From the NCBI RefSeq assembly GCF_020535565.1, contig NZ_CP084758.1:4353001-4417000 (forward strand): 64,000 nucleotides of DNA. The letters run 5' to 3'. The translations under genes were made by a program, and so were the position numbers. The DNA is from Shinella sp. XGS7 (lineage in GTDB: Bacteria; Pseudomonadota; Gammaproteobacteria; Burkholderiales; Burkholderiaceae_C). Every line of letters starts with the position of its first letter. The first letter of the stretch is position 1. The notes beneath the pieces are model-generated. The model was not told the origin of the DNA. It was given only the letters and a program-made list of their open reading frames with translations, and made no database searches. Positions 26,465 through 36,401 of the stretch are shown piece by piece.

Positions 26465-27046
26465 TTATCGGCGGTCCACCAGGGCATGGGCGATGGTGCC
26501 CAGGTCCACATACTCCAGCTCGCTGCCCACCGGCACGCCGCGAGCCAGGCGCGTGGCCTTGATGCCGCGTGCGCGCAAGGCCTCGCCCAGCACATGGGCC
26601 GTGGCCTCGCCCTCGGCCGTGAAGCTGGTGGCCAGGATGACCTCCTGCACCGCCGGTTCGGCCGCACGCGCCAGCAACTGCTGGGCGCCTATGGCCTGGG
26701 TGGAATGCCCGTCCAGCGGGCTCAGCCGCCCCTGCAGCACGAAGTAGTAGCCCTGGAAGGAGCCGCTGCGCTCCAGCGCCGCCTGGTCGGCGGGGGTTTC
26801 CACCACGCACAGCAGGCCGGGGTCGCGCTTCTCGTCCAGACAGATCTCGCAGACCGGCGCCTCGCTGAAGGTGTGGCAGCGCTCGCACAGCCGCACCTGG
26901 CTGGCCGCCGTGGCCAGGGCCTGGGCGATGGCGCGCGCGCCCTCGCGGTCGTGCTGCAGCAGGTGATAGGCCATGCGCTGCGCCGACTTCTGGCCCACGC
27001 CGGGCAGGCGCTTGAGCGCCTCGATCAGTTGCTCGAGAGCGGTCAA
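26465..27046 (-). CDS. recR: Recombination mediator RecR
   Basis: Works with RecF and RecO to load RecA at single-strand gaps. It has 193 residues with a helix-hairpin-helix start ([20 protein letters not shown]), a four-cysteine zinc finger ([16 protein letters not shown], about 54-69) and a Toprim domain ([14 protein letters not shown], then [15 protein letters not shown]). The first codon is TTG at 27046, preceded by GGAG, 10 bp after the ybaB stop. The order dnaX-ybaB-recR is conserved across Proteobacteria. Confidence 0.95.
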   Translation of the reverse strand: MTALEQLIEALKRLPGVGQKSAQRMAYHLLQHDREGARAIAQALATAASQVRLCERCHTFSEAPVCEICLDEKRDPGLLCVVETPADQAALERSGSFQGYYFVLQGRLSPLDGHSTQAIGAQQLLARAAEPAVQEVILATSFTAEGEATAHVLGEALRARGIKATRLARGVPVGSELEYVDLGTIAHALVDRR

Positions 27047-27056
27047 GATGCTCCGC

Positions 27057-27383
27057 TCAGAAGGGGAACTTCATGCCCGGCGGCAGGGGCATGCCGGCGG
27101 TCAGCTTGCCCATCTTCTCCTGGCTGACGGCTTCGGCGCGGCGCACGCCGTCGTTGAAGGCGGCGGCCACCAGGTCTTCCAGCATGTCCTTGTCATCGGC
27201 CAGCAGGCTGGGGTCGATGGTGACGCGCTTGACGTCGTGCTTGCAGGTCATGACGACCTTGACCAGACCGGCGCCGGACTGGCCCTCGACCTCGATATTG
27301 CCCAGCTCGTCCTGGGCCTTCTTGAGGTTGTCCTGCATGGCCTGGGCCTGCTTCATCAGGCCGGCGAGTTGACCCTTCATCAT
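27057..27383 (-). CDS. ybaB: YbaB/EbfC nucleoid-associated protein
   Basis: Small DNA-binding dimer of 108 residues. [17 protein letters not shown] is the family start and follows AGGAG; ATG at 27383 or 27380 are both possible. [18 protein letters not shown] and the C-terminal [16 protein letters not shown] are typical. It lies between dnaX and recR. A longer frame to 27425 lacks a ribosome site and is rejected. Confidence 0.95.
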   Translation of the reverse strand: MMKGQLAGLMKQAQAMQDNLKKAQDELGNIEVEGQSGAGLVKVVMTCKHDVKRVTIDPSLLADDKDMLEDLVAAAFNDGVRRAEAVSQEKMGKLTAGMPLPPGMKFPF

Positions 27384-27453
27384 GGTGCGATCTCCTTGGG
27401 AAATGGGGAAAGGGGGCCGCGGCATCGATCCGAGGCCCGGGGTTCAAAACATC

Positions 27454-29527
27454 TCAGTGCGGCTTGATCGACCCCGGCACGATGCGTGCCGTCTTGAACT
27501 GGCTCAGCAGCTGCTGCACCAGGGGGTCGTCAAACACGATCTGTTCGGTCTGGCGCTGACGCGCCTGGCTCTCGGCCGCATCGCGCAGGGCCGGCGAGTC
27601 CTGGGCCAGGCCCTGCACCACCTCCAGGCGCACCGGGCGCTCCAGCAGGGTGGACAGGGCGGCCTGCAGCTTGTCCTGCAGCCCCTGCTGGCGCAGCGAG
27701 TCGCGCTCCACCCTCAGGGTGAAGCTGGTGGCCTCGCCGGCCTCGTCCAGGGCGATGCACTCGGCCTGCAGGGCCAGCTCGCGCGCCATGGCCACCAGGC
27801 TCAGGCGCTTGACCAGGCCGGCCCAGCGCTCGCCCAGGGGCGTGGCCACCAGGGGCACATCGGCGCCGGCCGTGGAAGCATAGGAGCCACCGCCCGCGGC
27901 CGCAGCACCCGGCAGATCCAGGTCGTCCAGATCGCCCAGGTCCGCGTCCGAGGGGGCGGCGCCACCGCCGTCCTCGTCCATTGGCGGTGCCGCATCCAGC
28001 CAGGGCGGCGGCTCGTCGCCCCCGGCGCCGGTCTCCTCGGCCGGGGCCGGCGCGGCTGCCACCGGGCGGGGCCGCAGGCGGGCACTGGGCGACTTGGGAT
28101 CCACCGGCGGACGCGCCACCACAGCAGGTGCGGGTGCAGGCACGGGGGCAGGCGCTGGCTCCGGGGCCGGCGCAAGCGCCGCGACGGGAGCGGGGGCCGG
28201 AACAGGGACGGGCGACGGTGCGGGAGCGGGAGCAGCCACCACGGGCACCGCCACCTCGGGTGGCTTCACGCTGAGCGTGGGGGCTGCCGGGCGCAGCAAG
28301 GGGGCACTGGCCGGCGTGGGCGCAGCGGCCACGGGCGCGGGGGCCGCGCTGACCGGCGCTTCTGGCCGGCGCGGCGCGCTCAGCCCGCCGCCACCACCAC
28401 CACCACCACCGGTCGCCCCCCCGCCCGCACCGGGGCGAAAGGCCAGCATGCGCAGCAGCACCATGGTCAGGCCGGCATAGTCGTCCGGCGCCAGGGCCAG
28501 CTCCTGCCGGCCATGCAGGGCCATGCTGTACATCAGCTGGATCTCATCGGCCGGCAGCAGGGCCGCCAGGCGCTTGGCTTCCGCCGTGTCGGGGTCCTGC
28601 TCGTCCAGGGCCTTGGGCGCGGCCTGGGCCACGGCCATCTGCTGCAGCAGATGGGCCAGATCCTCCAGGGTGCCGGCCGGCGAGAGGCCCAGGCTGCGCA
28701 GGGCATCGGCCTGGGCCACCAGGGCCGGGCCATCGGCCGCGGCCAGGGCGTCGACGATGGCCGTCACATGGCCGCGGTCCACCGTGCCCAGCATCTGGCG
28801 CACGCCGGGCTCGGAGAGCTGGCCGGCACCAAAGGCGATGGCCTGGTCGGTGAGCGAGAGCGCGTCACGCATGGAACCGCGCGCGGCGCGCGCCAGCAGG
28901 CGCAGCGCGCCGGGCTCGGCCGGCACGCTCTCGGTGGCCAGCACGGCGGTCAGATGCTCCAGCACGGTCTGAGGCGCCGATGCGGCGCAGGTCGAAGCGC
29001 TGGCAGCGCGACAGGACGGTGATCGGAACCTTGCGGATTTCCGTCGTCGCGAAGATGAACTTCACGTGCTCCGGCGGCTCCTCGAGCGTCTTCAGCAGGC
29101 CATTGAAGGCCTGCGTCGAGAGCATGTGCACTTCGTCGATGATATAGACCTTGTAGCGCCCCACTACCGGCTTGTAGACCGCCTGGTCCAGCAGCTGGGA
29201 GATCTCCTCCACGCCGCGGTTGGAGGCCGCATCCAGCTCCACATAGTCCACGAAGCGACCGGCATCGATGTCGCGGCAGGCCTCGCAGACGCCGCAGGGC
29301 TGGGCCGTGATCGTGCCCTGCCCGTCGGCCCCGGTGCAGTTCAGGCTCTTGGCCAGGATGCGCGAGACTGTGGTCTTGCCCACGCCCCGGGTGCCGGTGA
29401 AGAGATAGGCATGGTGCAGACGCTGCTGCGTCAGCGCATTGGCCAGGGCCTGCACCACATGCTCTTGGCCCCGCAGCTCTTCAAAACTGTGGGGACGGTA
29501 CTTGCGCGCGAGGACCTGGTAGCTCAT
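27454..29527 (-). pseudogene. dnaX: DNA polymerase III subunit gamma/tau, frameshifted in this sequence
   Basis: Clamp-loader ATPase of the replisome. The N-terminal part (from MSYQVLARKYRPHSFEEL) carries Walker A GTRGVGKTT, the zinc cysteines in CGVCEAC and Walker B YIIDEVHML. At about codon 183 the frame breaks; the rest resumes one base over with VLEHLTAVLATESVPAEP and continues through a Pro/Ala-rich tau linker to IVPGSIKPH. Removing one base near 28978-28984 joins them. This is not the known programmed frameshift, which lies later at an A-rich slippery site. dnaX is essential, so the break is probably not real. The block just before it (28980-29150) is alphaproteobacteria-like. Followed by ybaB and recR. 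Confidence 0.93.
28978..29150 (-). other. Alphaproteobacteria-like block in dnaX ending in a frameshift
   Basis: Encodes MLSTQAFNGLLKTLEEPP, TTEIRKVPITVLSRCQRFDLRR. Burkholderiales DnaX normally has TTDPQKVP and RCLQFNLRPMAP at these points. Codons switch to ACG, CTC, GCG and CCG. At the low end the text returns to native PQTVLEHLT in another frame, with one extra base at the junction. Confidence 0.75.
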
Positions 29528-29534
29528 GGCCGGC

Positions 29535-29540
29535 ATTCTA
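29535..29540 (-). promoter_or_regulatory. -10 box, probable leaderless promoter of dnaX
   Basis: TAGAAT on the minus strand ends 7 bases (GCCGGCC) before the dnaX ATG at 29527; no ribosome site is present. Confidence 0.5.
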
Positions 29541-29611
29541 TGTGCGCCTCGCCCAAGTCCCCGGCTCGGGCCGGCCCGGCGGCGGGCGCGAATGCGACGT
29601 ACCGGGTGAAC

Positions 29612-29617
29612 GATAAT
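29612..29617 (+). promoter_or_regulatory. -10 box, probable leaderless promoter of the AIR-synthase relative
   Basis: GATAAT ends 8 bases (CCTGCCCC) before the ATG at 29626; no ribosome site is present. It sits back to back with the dnaX promoter. Confidence 0.55.
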
Positions 29618-29625
29618 CCTGCCCC

Positions 29626-30750
29626 ATGAGCACCCATGCCCCCTCCTCCAGCGGGACGCTGAGCTACGAGCAAGCCGGCGTCAACTACGACCTGATCGAC
29701 CCCCTGAAGATCAGCGCCCAGCGCGCCGCCGCGGCCACCGCCCAGCACATGGCAGGCCATGGCTTCAGCGAGGTCACCGCTTCGCGCGGCGAATCGGCCT
29801 ATGTGCTGGATGTGGGCCCCTTCTACCTGGCCTCCATCGTGGAATGCCTGGGCACCAAGACCCTGGTGGCCGACGAGATGAGCCAGCTCACCGGCAAGAG
29901 CTTCTACGCCGGCATCGCCCAGGACACCATTGCCATGGCCATCAACGACCTGATCACCGTGGGCGCCACGCCCCTGGTGGTGCAGGCCTACTGGGCCGCG
30001 GGCGGCTCGGACTGGTTCAGCGACAAGCTGCGCGCCCAGGCCCTGGTCGAGGGCTGGAAGAAGGCCTGCGACACCTGCCAGGTCGCCTGGGGCGGCGGCG
30101 AGACCCCGGCCCTGGCCGGCATCGTGGAGGAAGGCCGCATCGATCTGGCCGCCTCCTGCACCGGCCTGATCAACCCCAAGAGCCGCCTCTCCGTGGGCGA
30201 CAAGCTGGGCCCGGGCGACGCCATCGTGCTGCTGGCCTCCAGCGGCATCCATGCCAACGGTCTCTCGCTGGCGCGCAAGCTCGTGGAGCGCCTGCCCCAG
30301 GGCTATCTCACCGAGATCAGCCCCGGCCTGAGCTATGGCGAGGCCCTGCTGGCGCCCACGGTGCTGTATTCGCCGGTGACCGAGGCCCTGTTCAAGGCCG
30401 GCATCCAGCCCCACTACTGCGCCAACATCACCGGCCATGGCTGGCGCAAGCTGCTGCGTCATCCGGGGCAGTTCACCTACCGCATCCACACCGTGCCGCC
30501 GGTCACGCCGGTGCTCAAGTTCATCCAGGAACAGGCCCAGCAGGACGACCGCGAGGCCTATTCCACGCTGAACATGGGCGCGGGCTTTGCCATCTTCGTG
30601 CCGGCCGCCGATGCGCAGCGCGTGGTCGAGGTCTCCAAGGCCTGCGGCATCGAGGCCTGGGTGGCCGGCCAGGTGGAAGCCGGCGAGAAGCAGCTGCTGA
30701 TCGAGCCTCTGAACATCCGCTTCGGCGACGACGACCTGCAGCTGCGCTGA
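29626..30750 (+). CDS. AIR synthase (PurM)-related protein
   Basis: Member of the PurM/AIR-synthase ATP-binding superfamily, 374 residues. It begins SYEQAGVNYDLIDPLK, reminiscent of PurM's SYxDAGVDIDA, and keeps the two-lobe fold with MAINDLITVGATPLVVQAYW, WGGGETPALAGI and LLASSGIHANGLSLARKL. It lacks the canonical PurM text DGVGTKLKLA; the equivalent region reads LDVGPFYLASIVECLGTKT. It is therefore a divergent paralogue. Cyclisation of FGAR-amidine is possible but another ATP-dependent reaction is as likely. It is divergent from dnaX with an apparent leaderless promoter; a small membrane protein follows. Confidence 0.75.
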   Translation: MSTHAPSSSGTLSYEQAGVNYDLIDPLKISAQRAAAATAQHMAGHGFSEVTASRGESAYVLDVGPFYLASIVECLGTKTLVADEMSQLTGKSFYAGIAQDTIAMAINDLITVGATPLVVQAYWAAGGSDWFSDKLRAQALVEGWKKACDTCQVAWGGGETPALAGIVEEGRIDLAASCTGLINPKSRLSVGDKLGPGDAIVLLASSGIHANGLSLARKLVERLPQGYLTEISPGLSYGEALLAPTVLYSPVTEALFKAGIQPHYCANITGHGWRKLLRHPGQFTYRIHTVPPVTPVLKFIQEQAQQDDREAYSTLNMGAGFAIFVPAADAQRVVEVSKACGIEAWVAGQVEAGEKQLLIEPLNIRFGDDDLQLR

Positions 30751-30786
30751 GCCCACCAGGCTCGGCTCAAGCACGGCTTGACGCCC

Positions 30787-30825
30787 CCTCGCGCTGCGGC
30801 GCAAGCTTGCGCCGACAACGCGAGG
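30787..30825. repeat. Long bipartite hairpin after the AIR-synthase relative
   Basis: Outer stem CCTCGCG/CGCGAGG (30787-30793 with 30819-30825) encloses the palindrome GGCGCAAGCTTGCGCC (30798-30813). It lies between two plus-strand genes, 13 bases before the next start. No T run; it could terminate or attenuate. Confidence 0.5.
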
Positions 30826-30837
30826 GCGAGGCGAATC

Positions 30838-31218
30838 GTGGACTGGTTCTACACGCAGATGCTGGAGATGCACCGCATCCTGGGCTGGTGCAGCGTGATC
30901 CTGTTTGCCGGGCGAGGCCTAGCCTACCACCTGGGCGGGCACTGGGCCACCGACACCCGGGGCGGCGTGATCGCCTTCGGCGTCAATATGCTGCTGGTGA
31001 TCAGCGGCCTGAGCCTGTGGAACCTGCTCTACTTCAACCCGCTGCACGACGCTTGGCTGATGGCCAAGCTGCTGGCCGTGGCGGGCTATGGCATCAGCGC
31101 CCACTTCGCCATGCGCGAGGACAACTTCAGCCTGCCCCTGTTCTTCACGGCCCTGCTGCTGCTGGCCTATATCGTGGCCGTCTCCTTCAGCCGCGAGCCC
31201 TGGCTCGGCCTGCTCTAG
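30838..31218 (+). CDS. SirB-like membrane protein
   Basis: Predicted four-helix inner-membrane protein of 126 residues. The most likely start is GTG at 30838 (MDWFYTQMLEMHRILGW). Helices lie near 13-30, 40-58, 68-85 and 95-115. The early histidine in LEMHRILGW, FGVNMLLVISGLSLW and HDAWLMAKLLAVAGYG resemble the SirB2/YchQ family, whose function is unknown. The match is by pattern only. The hairpin just upstream may separate its expression from the gene before. ffs follows after 69 bp. Confidence 0.55.
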   Translation: MDWFYTQMLEMHRILGWCSVILFAGRGLAYHLGGHWATDTRGGVIAFGVNMLLVISGLSLWNLLYFNPLHDAWLMAKLLAVAGYGISAHFAMREDNFSLPLFFTALLLLAYIVAVSFSREPWLGLL

Positions 31219-31274
31219 ACCCACCGGATCGAGCGCTGTGCGCCCACTTGCGCGGGGCCGCCCCGCGCATGACA

Positions 31275-31280
31275 TACAAT
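31275..31280 (+). promoter_or_regulatory. -10 box of ffs
   Basis: TACAAT ends 7 bases before the predicted 5' end of the SRP RNA at 31288. A clear -35 is not visible. Confidence 0.6.
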
Positions 31281-31287
31281 GCGCTCT

Positions 31288-31382
31288 GACGGGCCTCCTC
31301 GCATGGAAGCGCGGCCAACCGGGTCAGGTGGGGAACCAAGCAGCCCTAACCGTTGTGACCAGTGCCGGGGGTAAGGCTCGTC
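31288..31382 (+). ncRNA. ffs: Signal recognition particle RNA (4.5S)
   Basis: RNA scaffold that binds Ffh and directs membrane proteins to the translocon. The conserved apical domain is present as GGTCAGGTGGGGAACCAAGC, AGCCCTAACC and AGTGCCGGGGGTAAGG, the symmetric and asymmetric loops that contact Ffh. The ends pair: GACGGGCCT (31288-31296) with AGGCTCGTC (31374-31382), including one G-T pair. At about 95 nt it is the short bacterial type without an Alu domain. It stands alone between the SirB-like gene and the cold-shock gene. Confidence 0.92.
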
Positions 31383-31413
31383 AACCCCATTTCTTCATGA
31401 CCTCCTCTGCCCC

Positions 31414-31445
31414 TTGACGGGACACGGCGGAGCGCGTGCTAAACT
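31414..31445 (+). promoter_or_regulatory. Promoter of the cold-shock gene
   Basis: TTGACG (31414-31419) and an extended -10, TGC then TAAACT (31437-31445). The spacer is long (20), so the extended -10 probably carries it. The transcript would have a leader of about 190 nt. Confidence 0.5.
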
Positions 31446-31642
31446 CTCGCGCATAGATTCGCGCAAGACCCTTCTCCAACGGTCTTATCTGCAGCCCCGC
31501 CGGCCCTCTTCGCGAGAGCCCTTTCAGCGAGCGGCTCGCTACAGCTTCACCCCTGCTGATTGCTCTTGAGTGTTTCTGTCTCCGGCATGCCATGGTGGCC
31601 CCGGAGTGTTTTCGTTTCATCTCTATCTCATTAGGAAACACC

Positions 31643-31858
31643 ATGACGACTCTGCATACCGGCATCGTGAAGTGGTTTGACGACGGCAAGGGCTTCGGCT
31701 TCATCACCCCCAGCGACGGTTCCAAGGACCTGTTCGCCCACCACAGCGAAATCCGCAACAACGGCGGCTTCCGCACCCTGGCCGAAGGCGCCCAGGTGGA
31801 ATTCGAAGTCAAGCAAGGCCCCAAGGGTCTGCAGGCCTCGAACATCCGCGCGCTGTAA
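31643..31858 (+). CDS. Cold-shock domain protein
   Basis: Single-strand RNA/DNA-binding protein of 71 residues, one OB fold. RNP1 is KGFGFITP (17-24) and RNP2 is DLFAHHSEI (about 29-37). The start [12 protein letters not shown] follows AGGAAA. The long leader (promoter near 31414, start at 31643) resembles cspA-type genes whose leader folds differently in the cold. Single-gene unit with its own terminator. The exact Csp paralogue cannot be named. Confidence 0.96.
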   Translation: MTTLHTGIVKWFDDGKGFGFITPSDGSKDLFAHHSEIRNNGGFRTLAEGAQVEFEVKQGPKGLQASNIRAL

Positions 31859-31877
31859 GCTCTCGGGCTGACAGATC

Positions 31878-31902
31878 AAGACGGGGCTTGCCCCGTCTTT
31901 TC
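31878..31902 (+). terminator. Intrinsic terminator of the cold-shock gene
   Basis: Stem AAGACGGGGC/GCCCCGTCTT (31878-31887 with 31890-31899) then further T. Confidence 0.9.
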
Positions 31903-31966
31903 CCTCCTCCATCGATCAACAACAACGCCCGGCCGGCTCAGGCCGACCTCGCCAACAAGGACATTC

Positions 31967-32221
31967 ATGGCCAAGGAAGAGCTCATCGAAATGCGCGGCA
32001 CCGTCAACGAGGTGCTTCCCGATTCCCGCTTCCGCGTCACGCTCGAGAACGGTCATGAGGTCATTGCCTACACCGGCGGCAAGATGCGCAAGCACCACAT
32101 CCGCATCCTGGCTGGCGATGCCGTGACCCTGGAACTGTCGGCCTACGACCTGTCCAAGGGCCGCATCACCTTCCGCCATCTGGAGCGTCGTCCTCCCGAA
32201 GGCGGCGGCTACCGCCGCTGA
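31967..32221 (+). CDS. infA: Translation initiation factor IF-1
   Basis: Binds the ribosomal A site during initiation. It has 84 residues, a single S1/OB fold, with [34 protein letters not shown] and [17 protein letters not shown]. The basic C-terminal extension ([12 protein letters not shown]) is longer than in E. coli and common in betaproteobacteria, which often have two infA copies. It is not beside ribosomal protein genes here, so it may be the stand-alone copy. Confidence 0.93.
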   Translation: MAKEELIEMRGTVNEVLPDSRFRVTLENGHEVIAYTGGKMRKHHIRILAGDAVTLELSAYDLSKGRITFRHLERRPPEGGGYRR

Positions 32222-32281
32222 GGCGGGCGCCCTCCTCCCCATCGCGCACGACCGGCCCTTGCGGCACCGGGTCGTCAGCGC

Positions 32282-32308
32282 TCAAGTTTCTGGCGCATTC
32301 GCCGAGTA
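32282..32308 (+). promoter_or_regulatory. Sigma-28 (FliA)-type promoter of the chemoreceptor gene
   Basis: TCAAGTTT, 11 bases, then GCCGAGTA closely matches the FliA pattern (TAAAGTTT-N11-GCCGATAA). It faces the methyl-accepting chemotaxis gene 104 bp downstream. Confidence 0.75.
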
Positions 32309-32309
32309 A

Positions 32310-33929
<1,620 letters not shown>

Positions 33930-33935
33930 GCGGCC

Positions 33936-33957
33936 GCGCTGGCGTCCGCGCCAGCGC
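33936..33957. terminator. Hairpin between convergent chemoreceptor and kinase genes
   Basis: Stem GCGCTGGCG/CGCCAGCGC, 4-base loop, filling the 30-bp gap. No T run. Confidence 0.5.
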
Positions 33958-33959
33958 CC

Positions 33960-36371
33960 TCAGCCCGCCTGGCGGAAGGCCATCACGGCCTGGTTGCGCA
34001 GGGTGCGCAGCAGCGAGAGCTCCTTCTCGCCCAGCTCGATGCCGCCGGGCTGGGCCTTGTCCGCGTAGATCATCGCGAAGGGCGCCCCCTTCACGCTCAT
34101 GGGCAGCAGCAGGAAGCTGGCCCCATGAGGCGGGCCCTTGAACCAGGCCGGCAGGCGCTCGGCGATCTTGGGCAGGGACGCGTCGGCGATCAGGGTGTCC
34201 ACGCCCTTCAGGCACACGGCCGTGAAGAGATCGGCCGGCACGCCCGGCACCGTCTTCAGCGGCACCCGGAACAGCGGCGCCACCGCCTCCACACCCTCGC
34301 CCAGGCCGAAGCGCCCGGTCAGGGTCTCGCTGCGCGGATCACGCAGGCAGAAGACCACCCGCCGGAAGCCCAGGCTGCGGTAGATGGTCTCCAGAATCAT
34401 GCGCAGCACCTCGTTGAGCTTGAAGCTCTCCACCATGACGTTGGTGATGTCCTGGATGCCGGCGGCCAGGGTCTCGGCCGCCTCCTCCGGACTGGGGCTG
34501 GCCGCGGCCTCGCGCACCATCACCAGGGTGGCATGCAGCTCGTGCGGCGAGAGGCTGTCGTCCAGCGTGGGCCGGATGGGCGCGAGCAGGCGCTGGGCGG
34601 GCGAGCGCTGTGCCGGCCGGATGTTCATGGCCTGGGCCAGCTGCGCCAGGCGCTGGCGGGCCTGATCGGCCGCCGTGTCGAAGGTCTCCACCGGCACGCC
34701 CAAGGCGCGCGAATAGCGCTGGGCCAGCACCTTGAGCCGCGCATGGGCCTGCTCGGGCTCGGTCTGCAGGATCAGGTCCGAGACCTCGTTGGCCGCGCGC
34801 GCCAGCCAGCGCTGGCGTTCGGCCGGGTTCTCCAGCAGGCGCAGCGGCGGCTCGCCCTCGGGGCGGCTCATGCCGCGCTGCAGCTTGTCCGGCAAGCCCC
34901 ACTGGCGGGCCACGCCCAGGCCCAGCTGCTCATAGCTCAGGCCCAGCACCTGGGCCGAGGCCTGGGCCTCGCTGGGCGGCGGCGGCGCGCCCTCGCGGCG
35001 TTCGGTGCGCAGCAGCTGACGCACCTGCTGGGCCTCCTCGGGAAAGTAGAACTCGGTGAGCAGCCGGCCCAGGCCCTGCAGCAGGGCCACCAGAAAAGCC
35101 TCCTCGTTCTCGCGCGGCAGGGTGCAGAGCTCGCGCGCCAGGGAGCCGGCCATCAGGGAGCGCAAAAACTCCTCGCGCAGCAGCTGGGCATGGGCCTTGT
35201 TCTCCATGCGCTCCAGCAGGATGAGCGAGAGCGCCAGATTGCGGATCCCGGCAAAGCCGATCAGGGCCGCAGCGCGCGAGACCGTGGAGATGCTGCCGCC
35301 GCCCGCATGGCTGAACTGCGCCGTGTTCACCAGGCGCAGCAGCTTGTGGGTCAGGGCCACGTCCTTGAGGATCTCGTTGGCCAGGCTGTTGAGGTTCTCG
35401 TTCTCGGACTGGGTGATGCGCTGGATGCGCTCCATCGCGTCCGACATGGCGGGGAAATCGCTCTTGTGGCGCATGCGCCGCAGCAGGAACTCCAGCGTGG
35501 CCGCGGCGCCTGGGTCGGTGCCGCCCGGCGTGGCGGCCGGCTGCAGCCAGTCCTGCAGCGCATCATGCAGCTCGCGCACGCTGGGCCAGCGCTGTGCCGG
35601 GTCGCGCGCCAGGCCGCGCTGCACGATGGCGCGCAGCCGGTCATCCACCGCGGGGTCCAGGCCCTCGGGCAGCAGCAGGTCTTCCTCGGCGGCGCGGCGC
35701 ACGGCGCGCCAGGGGTCGGGCTCGCTGAGCAGGCGCCGGCCCGCCAGCATCTCGCCCAGCAGCACGGCCGCGGCAAACACGTCCATCAGGGGGCTGGGGG
35801 CTTCGCCACGCGCCGCCTCCGGCGAGATATAGCCCGGCGTGCCCACCACACCCTGCGGCCCGCCCTGGCGGCTGCCGGCCGCGCCCAGGCGGGCGGCAAT
35901 GCCGAAGTCCATCACCCGCGGCCGGCCGCGCGCGTCCAGCAGGATGTTGGAGGGTTTGAGATCGCGGTGCACCACGCCCGCGGCATGGGCCGCGGCCAAG
36001 CCGTCCAGCACGCCCAGCATCAGCTCCACGGCCTCGCGCGGCGCGGGCCGCGGCCCCTCGCGCAGGCGCTGGGCCAGGGTGGGGCCGGGCACGTACTCGA
36101 AAACCAGATAGGCCTGGCCGGCCTGCATATCGGCCTCGAAGACCTGCACGATGTTGGGGTGGTGCAGGCGGCTGACCGCGCGGGCCTCATGCAGCCAGGT
36201 CTGCACATGGTCGGGCGCCGAGCCCGGAGGCAGGACCTTGAGCGCCACCTCGCGGTCCAGGCGCGGGTCATGGGCCAGCCAGACCGTGGCCTGCGCGCCC
36301 CGCCCCAGCTGGCGCAGGGGGCGAAAACGCCCCAGCGCGGGTGGCAAGGGCGGCGTGGCGGCGGGAGGCAT
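33960..36371 (-). CDS. Ser/Thr protein kinase with HDOD and GAF domains
   Basis: Cytoplasmic signalling protein of 803 residues with three modules. The kinase (about 14-275) is complete: glycine loop LGRGAQATVW, Lys45 in VALKVL, catalytic HRDLKPSNILL (135-145), DFG 155-157 and activation-loop GTPGYISPE. An HDOD domain follows (about 290-510, with LANEILKDVALTHKLLRLVN and GFAGIRNLALSLILLER). The C-terminal part (about 640-800) is GAF-like with ASFLLLPMSVKGAPFAMIYAD. It is 30 bp downstream of a pseudokinase-HDOD gene in the same operon. HDOD proteins usually act without enzymatic activity in second-messenger or motility control; coupling to an active kinase suggests phospho-regulation of that output. 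Confidence 0.88.
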   Translation of the reverse strand: MPPAATPPLPPALGRFRPLRQLGRGAQATVWLAHDPRLDREVALKVLPPGSAPDHVQTWLHEARAVSRLHHPNIVQVFEADMQAGQAYLVFEYVPGPTLAQRLREGPRPAPREAVELMLGVLDGLAAAHAAGVVHRDLKPSNILLDARGRPRVMDFGIAARLGAAGSRQGGPQGVVGTPGYISPEAARGEAPSPLMDVFAAAVLLGEMLAGRRLLSEPDPWRAVRRAAEEDLLLPEGLDPAVDDRLRAIVQRGLARDPAQRWPSVRELHDALQDWLQPAATPGGTDPGAAATLEFLLRRMRHKSDFPAMSDAMERIQRITQSENENLNSLANEILKDVALTHKLLRLVNTAQFSHAGGGSISTVSRAAALIGFAGIRNLALSLILLERMENKAHAQLLREEFLRSLMAGSLARELCTLPRENEEAFLVALLQGLGRLLTEFYFPEEAQQVRQLLRTERREGAPPPPSEAQASAQVLGLSYEQLGLGVARQWGLPDKLQRGMSRPEGEPPLRLLENPAERQRWLARAANEVSDLILQTEPEQAHARLKVLAQRYSRALGVPVETFDTAADQARQRLAQLAQAMNIRPAQRSPAQRLLAPIRPTLDDSLSPHELHATLVMVREAAASPSPEEAAETLAAGIQDITNVMVESFKLNEVLRMILETIYRSLGFRRVVFCLRDPRSETLTGRFGLGEGVEAVAPLFRVPLKTVPGVPADLFTAVCLKGVDTLIADASLPKIAERLPAWFKGPPHGASFLLLPMSVKGAPFAMIYADKAQPGGIELGEKELSLLRTLRNQAVMAFRQAG

Positions 36372-36401
36372 GAGGGACCGGAGCTCGCTGGAGGATCAGG
36401 G

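Noticed and set aside
28975-28990. Programmed gamma/tau frameshift of dnaX
   Set aside because: No A-rich slippery heptamer is present, and the break is in the ATPase region, well before the place used in E. coli. One extra base at a mosaic junction explains it better.
31967-32100. infA as a sixth alphaproteobacteria-like block
   Set aside because: A few CTT, CTC and GTC codons occur, but the protein is betaproteobacterial in type and the stretch is too short to judge.
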